A stretch of 64,000 nt of DNA. Source: Umezawaea sp049997955 (GTDB lineage: Bacteria; Actinomycetota; Actinomycetes; Mycobacteriales; Pseudonocardiaceae). This document shows positions 54,343 through 62,220 of this stretch, in pieces (the stretch's first letter is position 1; each line of letters begins with the position of its first letter). The notes under the pieces were generated by a model. It did not search any database and had not been told where the DNA came from. It saw nothing but the letters and a program-made list of their open reading frames with translations. The translations under genes and the position numbers were made by a program. The DNA lies in the NCBI GenBank assembly GCA_049997955.1, contig JAEBDY010000009.1, positions 248,001-312,000 on the forward strand, given 5' to 3'.

Positions 54343-55433
54343 GCGACCTCCGCCCTCAGCAGGTAGCCGCCGTCCGGCAGCGGACCGGCGGCCAGCGTCC
54401 CACCGACCCGGCCGAGCCGTTCGGCGAGGCCGTCGAGCCCGCTGCCGGTCGGGGTGTCCCCCGCGCCCCGGCCGTCGTCGCGCACCTCCAGCCACGTGTC
54501 GCCGAGCCGGACCCGGCAGTGCTCGGCGCGCGAGTGGCGCAGCACGTTCGTCACGCCCTCCCGCACCACGTACCCGAACACCTCCTGGAGGTCCGGCCGC
54601 ACGTTGTCGACCGCGTGCGGCAGATCGGGTTCGACGCCCGCCGCGCGCAACGCCGCCCGCGCTCCCACGACCTCCGCCGACAGCGACACCCGCCGGTACC
54701 CGGACACCGTGGCGCGGACGTCCCCCAGCGCTCGGCGGGCCAGGTCCTCGACCTCGCGGATCTCCTCCCGCGCCCGCCGGACGTCGCCGGAGCTCTCCAG
54801 CACGCGACGGGCCAGACCGGCCTTCACGGTGATCGTGGTGAGGCTGTGGCCGAGGATGTCGTGCAGGTCGCGCCCCAGCCGGTGGCGCTCCTCGGCGACG
54901 GCGAGGACGGCGATCTCGTCGCGGGCCTTCCGCAGCTCGTCGTTGGCGCGCAGCATCCGGCCCATGAACAGCATCCCGAACGACACCGAGAGGAGCGTGC
55001 CGAGCTGGTCGACGTCCGAGCCGATCTCCCCGACCAGGGCGGAGGAGGCGACCAGGAGGGCCAGCACCGAGCCGTCGACGACCACCGCGGGCACCACCGG
55101 CAGCACCAAGGCGGTCGACGACATCACGTAGACCATCAGCCCGGCCGAGTCGAGGCCGATCCCGAAGACCACGGCCAGGCCGACCGCGGTGAGCGCGAGG
55201 CTGGCGACCAGCCGCGTCCGGACGGGCTTGTCCGCCCAGACCAGGTACGGCGTCACGAGCCAGCCGAGCGCGTAGACCACCAGTCCGGCCACCAGCAGGA
55301 CCCGGTGCCACAGCAGGCGGTCCTCGTCGACCGCGACGTGGTACACGACCACCGGGATGTAGAGCCCGACGAACACCACTCCGGCGAGGAGCCAGCGGAC
55401 ACCGTGCCGCACCCGATCGACCACACGGGTCAC
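54339..55433 (-). CDS. Sensor histidine kinase, NarL/DesK class (system 2)
   Basis: A 364-residue kinase with about six hydrophobic segments in residues 10-155 and no large outer domain. HisKA_3 reads HRLGRDLHDILGHSLTTITVK with the target His in DLHD. The N-box is REGVTNVLRHSRAEHC and the G-box GSGLDGLAERLGRVGG. GTG 55433 is preceded by GAGG 7 bases upstream, inside the permease stop region, so all four genes are coupled. Its intramembrane sensing build suggests detection of membrane damage or a transported compound. Confidence 0.9.
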   Translation of the reverse strand: MTRVVDRVRHGVRWLLAGVVFVGLYIPVVVYHVAVDEDRLLWHRVLLVAGLVVYALGWLVTPYLVWADKPVRTRLVASLALTAVGLAVVFGIGLDSAGLMVYVMSSTALVLPVVPAVVVDGSVLALLVASSALVGEIGSDVDQLGTLLSVSFGMLFMGRMLRANDELRKARDEIAVLAVAEERHRLGRDLHDILGHSLTTITVKAGLARRVLESSGDVRRAREEIREVEDLARRALGDVRATVSGYRRVSLSAEVVGARAALRAAGVEPDLPHAVDNVRPDLQEVFGYVVREGVTNVLRHSRAEHCRVRLGDTWLEVRDDGRGAGDTPTGSGLDGLAERLGRVGGTLAAGPLPDGGYLLRAEVA

Positions 55434-55441
55434 CGTAGGCC

Positions 55442-56182
55442 TCAGACCCGAGCCGTGTCCGTGCGGAACCGCACGGCGGCGACGACCCCGAGCACGAGGA
55501 CCCAGCCCCCGAGCACGAGCGCCGCGGTGCCCAGGTCCGCGCCGCCCACCAGCGGGGCCTGGCCGACCAGCTTCACCCAGTACGTCGGCATCACGCGCAT
55601 GACGGCGCTCAGCCAGCCCGGCGCGACCTCGGCCGGGATCCAGATGCCGCCCAGCAGGCCGAAGGCCAGGGACAGCACGCCGGTGACCGCCTGCATCCCG
55701 TCGGCGGTGGCGAGCAGGCCGATGACGATGCCGATCAGCACGAACGGCAGCGTGGCCAGCCAGAGCCCACCGACGACCCCGACCCACTGGAGCGCCGACA
55801 TCCGCACGTCCTCGACGAGCGCGCCGACCAGCGCCACCAGCAGGATGCCGGGCAGCGCGACGAGCATGCCCAGCGCGCCCTTGGTGAGCACGTAGCCCGC
55901 GCTGCTCAACGGGGTCAGCCGCAGCTGCCGCTGCCAGCCGGTGCTCCGCTCGACGGCGATCCGGGCGCCCGCGGCCAGCGGCGCGGACATCAGGCCGAAC
56001 ACGGCCATGTTGAGCATCAGCGACGTCGTGACCGGCAGCCCGTTGGGGAACACCTGGCCCTTGGCGCCGTAGATGTTGACGAACAGCAGGAACATCACCG
56101 ACGGCATGACGACGGTGAACAGCAGGTACCGGGTGTTGCGGACGGCGCGGCGGACCTCCAGCGCCAGGAAGCGGGCGTTCAC
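55442..56182 (-). CDS. ABC-2 type transporter permease (system 2)
   Basis: A 246-residue permease with six membrane segments. The coupling helix region IAVERSTGWQRQLRLTPLSS is typical of ABC-2 exporters, as is GIWIPAEVAPGWLSAVMRVMPTYW near the C-terminus. GTG 56182 overlaps the ATPase stop by 4 bases. It forms an exporter with the ATPase, probably for a drug, lipid or peptide. It is only distantly similar to the permease at 27488-28186. Confidence 0.9.
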   Translation of the reverse strand: MNARFLALEVRRAVRNTRYLLFTVVMPSVMFLLFVNIYGAKGQVFPNGLPVTTSLMLNMAVFGLMSAPLAAGARIAVERSTGWQRQLRLTPLSSAGYVLTKGALGMLVALPGILLVALVGALVEDVRMSALQWVGVVGGLWLATLPFVLIGIVIGLLATADGMQAVTGVLSLAFGLLGGIWIPAEVAPGWLSAVMRVMPTYWVKLVGQAPLVGGADLGTAALVLGGWVLVLGVVAAVRFRTDTARV

Positions 56183-57087
56183 GACGCCTCCTGCCCGGTC
56201 AGCGCGAGGAAGGCGTCCTCCAGGCCGACGGCGGCGATCTCGATGTCGTGGGCGGCGGGCCAGCGCGCGATCAGCGCTCGCAGCGCGGCGTCGGAGTCCG
56301 AGCAGGCGAGCACGACGCCGTCGCCGCGCAGTTCCACGGCCCGCACACCGGGCAGGGCCTCCAACGCGGCGGCCGTGCCACCGGGGACGACGGCGCGGAG
56401 CGTGCGGCCGGACACCGTCGCCCGGACCTCGGCCACGGAGCCGTCCGCGACGACCCGGCCCGCGCGCATCAGCACCACCCGGTCGGCGTGCTCCTGGGCC
56501 TCCTCCAGGTAGTGCGTGGCGAACAGGACCGTGCGCCCGGAGGCGGTGTACTCGCGCATCCCGCGCCAGAACCGGCGGCGGGTCTCCACGTCCATCGCGA
56601 CCGTCGGCTCGTCCAGCACCAGCAGGTCGGGGTCGCAGACCAGCGCCAGCGCGAAGCGGACCCGCTGCTCCTGGCCGCCCGACAGCCTGGTGCACCGGCG
56701 GTTCGCGAGGTCGGCGACGTCCGCGCGGGCCAGCGCCTCGGCGACCGGCAGCGGCTCGCGGTGCAGCGCGGCCACGAGCCCGACGGTCTCGGCGACGGTG
56801 GCGTCGTCGAGCAGCGAGCCGTTCTGCAGCATCGCGCCGACGGTTCCGGTGACGACGGCTTCCCGAGGTGTCCGGCCGAACACGGTGACCTCGCCGCGGT
56901 CGGGCGCGGTGAGGCCGAGGAGCACGTCGACGGTCGTGGACTTGCCCGCTCCGTTGGGGCCGAGCAGGGCGACGACCTCGCCCGGTGCGATGACCAGGTC
57001 GACGCCGTCGACCGCGCGGACGTCGCCGTAGGACTTGTGCAGCCCGGTCATCGTCACCGCGGCGCGGAGTGCGGTTGTTCGCGTCAT
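56179..57087 (-). CDS. ABC transporter ATP-binding protein (system 2)
   Basis: A 302-residue ATPase. Walker A is GPNGAGKSTT, the signature LSGGQEQRVRFALAL, Walker B LLVLDEPTVAMD, and the H-loop VLFATHYLEEAQ. An approximately 80-residue C-terminal extension matches DrrA-type drug exporters. It is the first gene of a four-gene operon (ATPase, permease, kinase, regulator). The palindrome TGACA-GG-TGTCA begins 60 bases upstream of its start codon. Confidence 0.92.
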   Translation of the reverse strand: MTRTTALRAAVTMTGLHKSYGDVRAVDGVDLVIAPGEVVALLGPNGAGKSTTVDVLLGLTAPDRGEVTVFGRTPREAVVTGTVGAMLQNGSLLDDATVAETVGLVAALHREPLPVAEALARADVADLANRRCTRLSGGQEQRVRFALALVCDPDLLVLDEPTVAMDVETRRRFWRGMREYTASGRTVLFATHYLEEAQEHADRVVLMRAGRVVADGSVAEVRATVSGRTLRAVVPGGTAAALEALPGVRAVELRGDGVVLACSDSDAALRALIARWPAAHDIEIAAVGLEDAFLALTGQEAS

Positions 57088-57144
57088 GGGCCGATCATCG
57101 CCACCGGGGTGGGCGCGCCGAGGGGTCGAGCGTCACGACCTCGG

Positions 57145-57160
57145 CATGACAGGTGTCATG
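57145..57160. promoter_or_regulatory. Shared operator CATGACA-GG-TGTCATG, system 2
   Basis: A perfect 16-base inverted repeat with 7-bp arms lies between the divergent ABC ATPase (start 57087) and peptidase E genes. Its core TGACA-N2-TGTCA (57147-57158) is the same as at 29160-29171 and has the same 60-base distance to the ATPase start. Confidence 0.7.
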
Positions 57161-57178
57161 GCCGGCAGGATCGCCGCC

Positions 57179-57910
57179 ATGCCCGCATCGGAACCCACCA
57201 TCCTGGCCACGTCCGGCGGTTACCGCTACGGCCGCCGCACCGAACTCGAATTCGGCAAGCTGCTCCACTTCGCCGTCGAGCTGTCCGGGGTGGACGGACG
57301 ACGGCCGTCCGTCTGCCACGTCAACACGGCGGGCGGCGACCAGCGCGCGGACAACGCCCGCGTCTCCGAGGCGGGCGGGCTCGTCGGCTGGGACGTCTCG
57401 CACCTCAACCTGTTCCCCATGCCGCCGACCGACGACCTCCGGGGCTTCGTGCTCTCCCACGACGTGGTGTGGGTCGGCGGCGGCTCCGTGGCGAACCTGC
57501 TCGCCGTGTGGCAGGTGCACGGGCTCGGTGACGTGCTGCGCGAGGCGTGGCAGGCGGGGGTGGTGCTCAGCGGCGTGTCCGCCGGGTCCATCTGCTGGCA
57601 CGTGGGCGGCACCACCGACTCGTTCGGTCCGGAGCTCAGGGTCGTGACCAACGGCCTGGCGATGCTGCCCTACGGCAACGGCGTGCACTACGACTCGGAG
57701 AAGACCCGCCGTCCCGCCGTGCACGCCGCGGTGGCGTCCGGCGAACTGCCGCTCACCTACTGCACCGACGACGGCGCCGGATTGCTCTACCGGGGTACCG
57801 AACTGGTCCAAGTGGTGTCCGAAACCACCCGCGGGGGCGGTTACGTAGTGCAACGAGATGAGTCTTCAGGAACCGCACAGGAGGAAAAGCTCGACATCAG
57901 GAGGTTGTAG
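57179..57910 (+). CDS. Peptidase E-like serine dipeptidase (family S51)
   Basis: A 243-residue protein. The nucleophile elbow is VVLSGVSAGSICWHVGG with the catalytic Ser, the His lies in LPYGNGVHYDSE, and VWVGGGSVANLLAVW is the conserved glycine-rich block. Peptidase E cleaves Asp-Xaa dipeptides; relatives include cyanophycinase and immunity proteins that trim peptide antibiotics. ATG 57179 is chosen because upstream starts (57158, 57146) fall within the operator palindrome. It is divergent from the ABC operon and may share its operator. Confidence 0.85.
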   Translation: MPASEPTILATSGGYRYGRRTELEFGKLLHFAVELSGVDGRRPSVCHVNTAGGDQRADNARVSEAGGLVGWDVSHLNLFPMPPTDDLRGFVLSHDVVWVGGGSVANLLAVWQVHGLGDVLREAWQAGVVLSGVSAGSICWHVGGTTDSFGPELRVVTNGLAMLPYGNGVHYDSEKTRRPAVHAAVASGELPLTYCTDDGAGLLYRGTELVQVVSETTRGGGYVVQRDESSGTAQEEKLDIRRL

Positions 57911-57928
57911 AGCGTTCAGTTAATAACT

Positions 57929-58855
57929 GTGGGTGAACGCGCACGGCGGGTCGGACACTACGGGGTGATCGCCATGATGGTGGCGATCGCTTCCTCGGCG
58001 TTCCTCGTGCCCGACACCGGCTCGCCGAACGCCGTGGACCCCCCGGCCGCCGACGCCAGGGTCCACGCGGCGGCGCCCGCGGCCACCGCGCCGCCGACCA
58101 CCACGACGGATCCGCCTGCCGCGCCGCGGGTCGACCCGGGCGCCGGGTTGCAGGTCGCGGAGAAGACCGCGGCCGAGGTGGACATGGGCATCGCGGTCAT
58201 GGACCTGCGGACCGGGGAACTGGTCGGCAGCGGCGGCGACAAGCCGTACTACTCCGCGTCGCTGAGCAAGCTGCTCCTCGTGGTCGACGTGCTCGACCGA
58301 CGCGCCGCCGGCGAACTCGCCCTGTCCGACGACGACCTCGACCTGGTCGACCGCGCCCTGAGCTACAGCGACGACAGCGCGATGGACGTGATGTGGACCA
58401 GGTTCGACGGGATGGGCGCGGTGGACCGGGTCGCCGCGCGGGTCGGGATGACCGGCACGCGCTCGCCGGACGACCCGTCGCAGTGGGGCGAGGTCGTCGT
58501 GACGGCCAACGACATGGTGCGGCTCTACCAGTACGTCCTGGGCGGCAGGTTGGCGCAGGCGGACCGCGACCTGGTCGTCGACGCGCTGACCGCGGCCCGG
58601 CAGCAGGCGGCCGACGGGTTCGACCAGTACTTCGGGCTGCTCGACGGCGCCGCGCGCGGCAACCGGGCCGCCTACGCCAAGCAGGGCTGGATGTACTACC
58701 TGCCGAACGACGTCTACCTGCACAGCGCGGGCGTCGTGGACGACCGGTACGCGATCGCCGTGCTGACCGTCCAATCGGGAGTGTCGACGGACACCGCCAG
58801 GATCCGGCTCGCGGACGTCGTCGGCGCCGTTCTCGCACCGCTGCCCGTCACGTAG
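57929..58855 (+). CDS. Exported class A beta-lactamase-fold serine hydrolase
   Basis: A 308-residue protein with one N-terminal signal anchor (GVIAMMVAIASSAFLV) and a Pro/Thr/Ala-rich linker (about 35-75). The fold motifs are partly altered: SxxK is SLSK in YYSASLSKLLLV, the SDN loop is SDD in SYSDDSAMD, and KTG is KQG in YAKQGWMYYL. No clear Glu166 region is seen. It may be a penicillin-binding-type hydrolase rather than a true beta-lactamase. GTG 57929 directly follows the AT-rich palindrome AGTTAATAACT (57918-57928), perhaps its -10 region. It lies 18 bases after the peptidase gene. Confidence 0.82.
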   Translation: MGERARRVGHYGVIAMMVAIASSAFLVPDTGSPNAVDPPAADARVHAAAPAATAPPTTTTDPPAAPRVDPGAGLQVAEKTAAEVDMGIAVMDLRTGELVGSGGDKPYYSASLSKLLLVVDVLDRRAAGELALSDDDLDLVDRALSYSDDSAMDVMWTRFDGMGAVDRVAARVGMTGTRSPDDPSQWGEVVVTANDMVRLYQYVLGGRLAQADRDLVVDALTAARQQAADGFDQYFGLLDGAARGNRAAYAKQGWMYYLPNDVYLHSAGVVDDRYAIAVLTVQSGVSTDTARIRLADVVGAVLAPLPVT

Positions 58856-58875
58856 AACCGTTTCAGGACAGGAAA

Positions 58876-58903
58876 AAGGCCACCCCGCCGCCGAGGTGGC
58901 CTT
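58876..58903. terminator. Bidirectional terminator
   Basis: A 9-bp stem AAGGCCACC (58876-58884 with 58895-58903), with an A-run on its left and T-rich sequence on its right, lies between two convergent genes and serves both. Confidence 0.8.
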
Positions 58904-58939
58904 CTTCCTACCGCGTACTGCTACGCGGAAGATCCGCGA

Positions 58940-60391
58940 CTACTCCTTGCAGGTCTTGCCCTTGTTGACGCAGTTGACGAGGCGGTTCATGATCTTCTGG
59001 GACATCACGTTCGCGAAGTCGTCGTGGTCGCTGACCGGGTTGTGGTCCTCGTTCGGGAACGAGTCGACCTTGTACTGGCCCTTCACCTGGATGTCCCTCG
59101 GGATGTCGTAGGTGAGGGTGGTGCGCAGCTGCGGCACGGCCTTGAAGCCCTGGGGGCACTTGCCGGTCGCCGCGTCCGGGAACACGATGTGCGTCCGGTG
59201 GTTGGCGGAGTCGGTGTTCTTGCCGTCCCAGCAGCTCGGGAAGTCGTGGATCCGCTTGACCTTCGCACCCTCGGGGCAGATCGGGTACTTGGCGAGCTGG
59301 ACCTTGTCCTCGAAGCCCTCGCAGGTCCACGAGTCGCGGGCGTTCTTGGTGCCGTTGACGGAGATCTTCGCGTCGCCGTAGAGGATCTTGAGGAACTTGG
59401 GCATCGCGGTGACCTTGCCGACCGGGCTGCCGCGGAAGGTCAGCTCGGCGCTCAGCGGGCGCTGGATCTCGCCGTCGTTGCCGGGCAGCTCGTTGTTCTC
59501 GTCGGGCTGGTCGCCGGGGTCGGCCTCGACCGGCGGCTTGTCGCCGTTCTCGGAGCCGTCACCGATGGGCGAGGGCTGGCCGGGGGCCTGGACCGAACAG
59601 CGCGAGAGGGCGCCGAAGTCGATCGGCTGGCGACCGACGCGGCCGAGCGCGATGGTCATCCGGTCGAGGATGGCCTTCCGCTTCTCCAGCAACGGGTTGA
59701 CGACCTCGGCGTCGACCTGGCGGGCCGTTTCGAGCTTCTTCTCGGCCTCTTCGGTGACCTGGTCGACCTCGGAGAGGGACCGGTCCACCTCGGCCTGCGC
59801 CTCTTCCGGCACCTCGTCGAGCTTGCTGGCGACGTCGGGGCAGACGAGGCGCGGCTTGCCCTGCTTCTTGGCGTTGGAGTCGGCGGCGGCCTGCTGCTCC
59901 TGCTCCTGCTGGGCGGCGACGTCGACCTCGTTCTCCTCCTCCTCGTCCGCGGTGTCGATGCGGATGACGGGCCAGAAGTACGTCGACTTGTCGCCGTTCT
60001 TGCAGGTGGTGCCCGCGGCCTGGAGGCTGTCGTTGGTGGAGAACGCGTTCGTCGACAGGTTGCCGACGTAGTCGTGGAGGTGCTCGGCACCGTTCTCGAC
60101 ACCGGGCGCGGCGATGAAGTTGTCGCCGTTGAAGTGCCCGTTCTCGTTGACACCGCAGTTGACGGTGAAGGTGCCCTTCGACGCGTTGCCCTGCTTCTTC
60201 ACGGGCTTCACGTTCGGCTGCACGGTGGTGATGTCGACGAAGTTGGAGATGTCCGCGCCGTCGGCGGAAGCCTGGTCGCCGCTGGTGGTCGACACCACGA
60301 CCACGGCCCCGGCCGCGATTGCCACGGCAGCGCCGAGCGAGGCGATCTTGGTTCTGCGGGAGATTTGGTGTCGCCCACCGGTCCGGGTCAT
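58940..60391 (-). CDS. Exported DUF1996-family protein with acidic coiled-coil insertion
   Basis: A 483-residue protein with an N-terminal signal anchor (IASLGAAVAIAAGAVVVVS). DUF1996 blocks are split: FIAAPGVENGAEHLHDYVGN near residue 95 and the C-terminal ILYGDAKISVNG, DFPSCWDGKNTDSANHRTHI and CPQGFKAVPQL. Between them lies an acidic, Gln-rich coiled coil (about 150-260, EEEENEVDVAAQQEQEQQ) plus a disordered DPGDQPDENNE linker. The conserved His/Asp residues suggest a hydrolase or glycan-binding role seen in fungal and actinobacterial secreted proteins; this is inference. Confidence 0.82.
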   Translation of the reverse strand: MTRTGGRHQISRRTKIASLGAAVAIAAGAVVVVSTTSGDQASADGADISNFVDITTVQPNVKPVKKQGNASKGTFTVNCGVNENGHFNGDNFIAAPGVENGAEHLHDYVGNLSTNAFSTNDSLQAAGTTCKNGDKSTYFWPVIRIDTADEEEENEVDVAAQQEQEQQAAADSNAKKQGKPRLVCPDVASKLDEVPEEAQAEVDRSLSEVDQVTEEAEKKLETARQVDAEVVNPLLEKRKAILDRMTIALGRVGRQPIDFGALSRCSVQAPGQPSPIGDGSENGDKPPVEADPGDQPDENNELPGNDGEIQRPLSAELTFRGSPVGKVTAMPKFLKILYGDAKISVNGTKNARDSWTCEGFEDKVQLAKYPICPEGAKVKRIHDFPSCWDGKNTDSANHRTHIVFPDAATGKCPQGFKAVPQLRTTLTYDIPRDIQVKGQYKVDSFPNEDHNPVSDHDDFANVMSQKIMNRLVNCVNKGKTCKE

Positions 60392-60633
60392 TCGATGCTC
60401 ACCTCTGTCGTCGGGGTGCTTCCGAAGCGGCGTTCTGAGGCCGACTCACTGGGGCATACGCACGGTCGACGTGTACCCCCTCAAACGTGCTCGCCTCGTT
60501 ATCAATCCGTTACATCAACACCACTTCCCCCACTGGTCTGAAATCTCACCCAGCGCATATCCCAAGTCATTTCAGCCGCTTTTCGACCCCCCACGAGATG
60601 CCGCAACACCACCAGTGAGATATCTTCGCCGCC

Positions 60634-62181
60634 ATGCCCAGCGATCTTCAGGAACCCCACGAGCAACTGCGCCGCATCGGCGGACTCGTCCGCGACTCGC
60701 GCAAGCACCGCGGCTGGACCCAGGCGCAGCTCGCCGAAGCACTCGGCACGAGCCAGAGCGCGATCAACCGGATCGAGCAGGGCAACCAGAACCTGACCGT
60801 CGACATGCTCACCCGCATCAGCGAGGCGCTCGACTCGGAGATCGTCTCGCTCGGCCGCTCCGGCCCGGTGCACCTGCGCGTCGAGGGCGGCCACCGGCTG
60901 TCCGGCGAGATCAACGTGAAGACGAGCAAGAACGCCGGTGTGGCGCTGCTGTGCGCGTCGCTGCTCAACGAGGGCCGCACGATCCTGCGCAAGGTCGCCC
61001 GCATCGAGGAGGTCAACCGGCTCCTGGAGGTCCTCGCCAGCATCGGCGTCCGCACCCGCTGGCTCAACGAGGCCAACGACCTGGAGATCGTCCCGCCCGC
61101 CCGGCTCGACCTGGCGGACATGGACGTCGAGGCGGCGCGGCGGACCCGCAGCATCATCATGTTCCTCGGCCCGCTGATGCACCACGAGACCACGTTCGAA
61201 CTCCCCTACGCGGGCGGCTGCGCGCTGGGCACCCGCACCGTCGAGCCGCACATGACCGCCCTGCGCCCGTTCGGGCTGGAAGTCAAGGCGACCGCGGGCA
61301 GCTACCACGCCGAGGTCGGCGACACCACCGGTCCGCACCGCCCGATCGTGCTGACCGAACGCGGCGACACGGTCACCGAGAACGCGCTGATGGCCGCCGC
61401 GCGCCGTGACGGCGTGACCGTGATCCGCAACGCCAGCCCCAACTACATGGTCCAGGACCTGTGCTTCTTCCTGGTGGAACTGGGTGTCCGCATCGACGGC
61501 ATCGGCACCACCACGCTGACCGTGCACGGCGTGCCGAGGCTGCGGCGCGACGTCGACTACTCGCCGTCCGAGGACCCGATCGAGGCCATGAGCCTGGTGA
61601 CCGCCGCGATCGTGACGTCGTCGGAGATCACCGTCCGCCGCGTGCCGATCGAGTTCATGGAGATCGAACTGGCGCTGCTGGAGGAGATGGGGCTGGTCTA
61701 CGACCGGAGCGAGGAGTACCCGGCGGCCAACGGGCGGACGCGGCTGGTCGACCTGGTCGTGCGGCCGTCGGTGCTGCACGCGCCGGTGGACAAGATCCAC
61801 CCGATGCCGTTCCCCGGCTTGAACATCGACAACCTGCCGTTCTTCGCGCTCATCGCGGCGGTCGCGCAGGGGTCGACGCTGATCCACGACTGGGTCTACG
61901 AGAACCGGGCGCTGTACTTCACCGAGCTGACGAAGCTCGGCGCGAAGGTGACGCTGATGGACCCGCACCGCGTGTACGTGGAGGGGCCGACGCACTGGTC
62001 GGGGGCCGAGGTGATCTGCCCGCCCGCGCTGCGGCCCGCCGTGGTCGTGCTGCTGGCGATGCTGGCCGCCAAGGGGAATTCGGTGCTGCGCAACGTGTAC
62101 GTGATCAACCGCGGCTACGAGCAGCTGGCCGAGCGGCTGAACCTGCTCGGCGCGCGGATCCACGCGTTCCGCGACAACTGA
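60634..62181 (+). CDS. XRE helix-turn-helix fused to a MurA-type enolpyruvyl transferase
   Basis: A 515-residue fusion. Residues 14-68 are an XRE HTH (GWTQAQLAEALGTSQSAINRIEQG). Residues about 80-510 are an EPT-fold enzyme. MurA catalytic residues are kept: Lys99-Asn100 in KTSKNAG (MurA K22-N23), Cys196 in YAGGCALGTR (MurA C115), Asp399 in GLNIDNLPFF (MurA D305) and DWVYENR near residue 430. It should therefore transfer enolpyruvate from PEP to a UDP-amino sugar, or at least bind UDP-GlcNAc. The HTH suggests DNA-binding control by that ligand. The loop after FP is three residues longer than in MurA. A TATCTT hexamer 7 bases before ATG 60634 suggests a leaderless messenger. It is divergent from the DUF1996 gene. 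Confidence 0.9.
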   Translation: MPSDLQEPHEQLRRIGGLVRDSRKHRGWTQAQLAEALGTSQSAINRIEQGNQNLTVDMLTRISEALDSEIVSLGRSGPVHLRVEGGHRLSGEINVKTSKNAGVALLCASLLNEGRTILRKVARIEEVNRLLEVLASIGVRTRWLNEANDLEIVPPARLDLADMDVEAARRTRSIIMFLGPLMHHETTFELPYAGGCALGTRTVEPHMTALRPFGLEVKATAGSYHAEVGDTTGPHRPIVLTERGDTVTENALMAAARRDGVTVIRNASPNYMVQDLCFFLVELGVRIDGIGTTTLTVHGVPRLRRDVDYSPSEDPIEAMSLVTAAIVTSSEITVRRVPIEFMEIELALLEEMGLVYDRSEEYPAANGRTRLVDLVVRPSVLHAPVDKIHPMPFPGLNIDNLPFFALIAAVAQGSTLIHDWVYENRALYFTELTKLGAKVTLMDPHRVYVEGPTHWSGAEVICPPALRPAVVVLLAMLAAKGNSVLRNVYVINRGYEQLAERLNLLGARIHAFRDN

Positions 62182-62187
62182 GGGGAA

Positions 62188-62215
62188 CGGGGGCGGCGCG
62201 CTCGCACCGCCCCCG
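62188..62215. terminator. Bidirectional terminator between MurA-like and glyS genes
   Basis: An exact 9-bp stem CGGGGGCGG (62188-62196 with 62207-62215) lies between the two convergent stop codons. Confidence 0.75.
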
Positions 62216-62220
62216 GCTCG

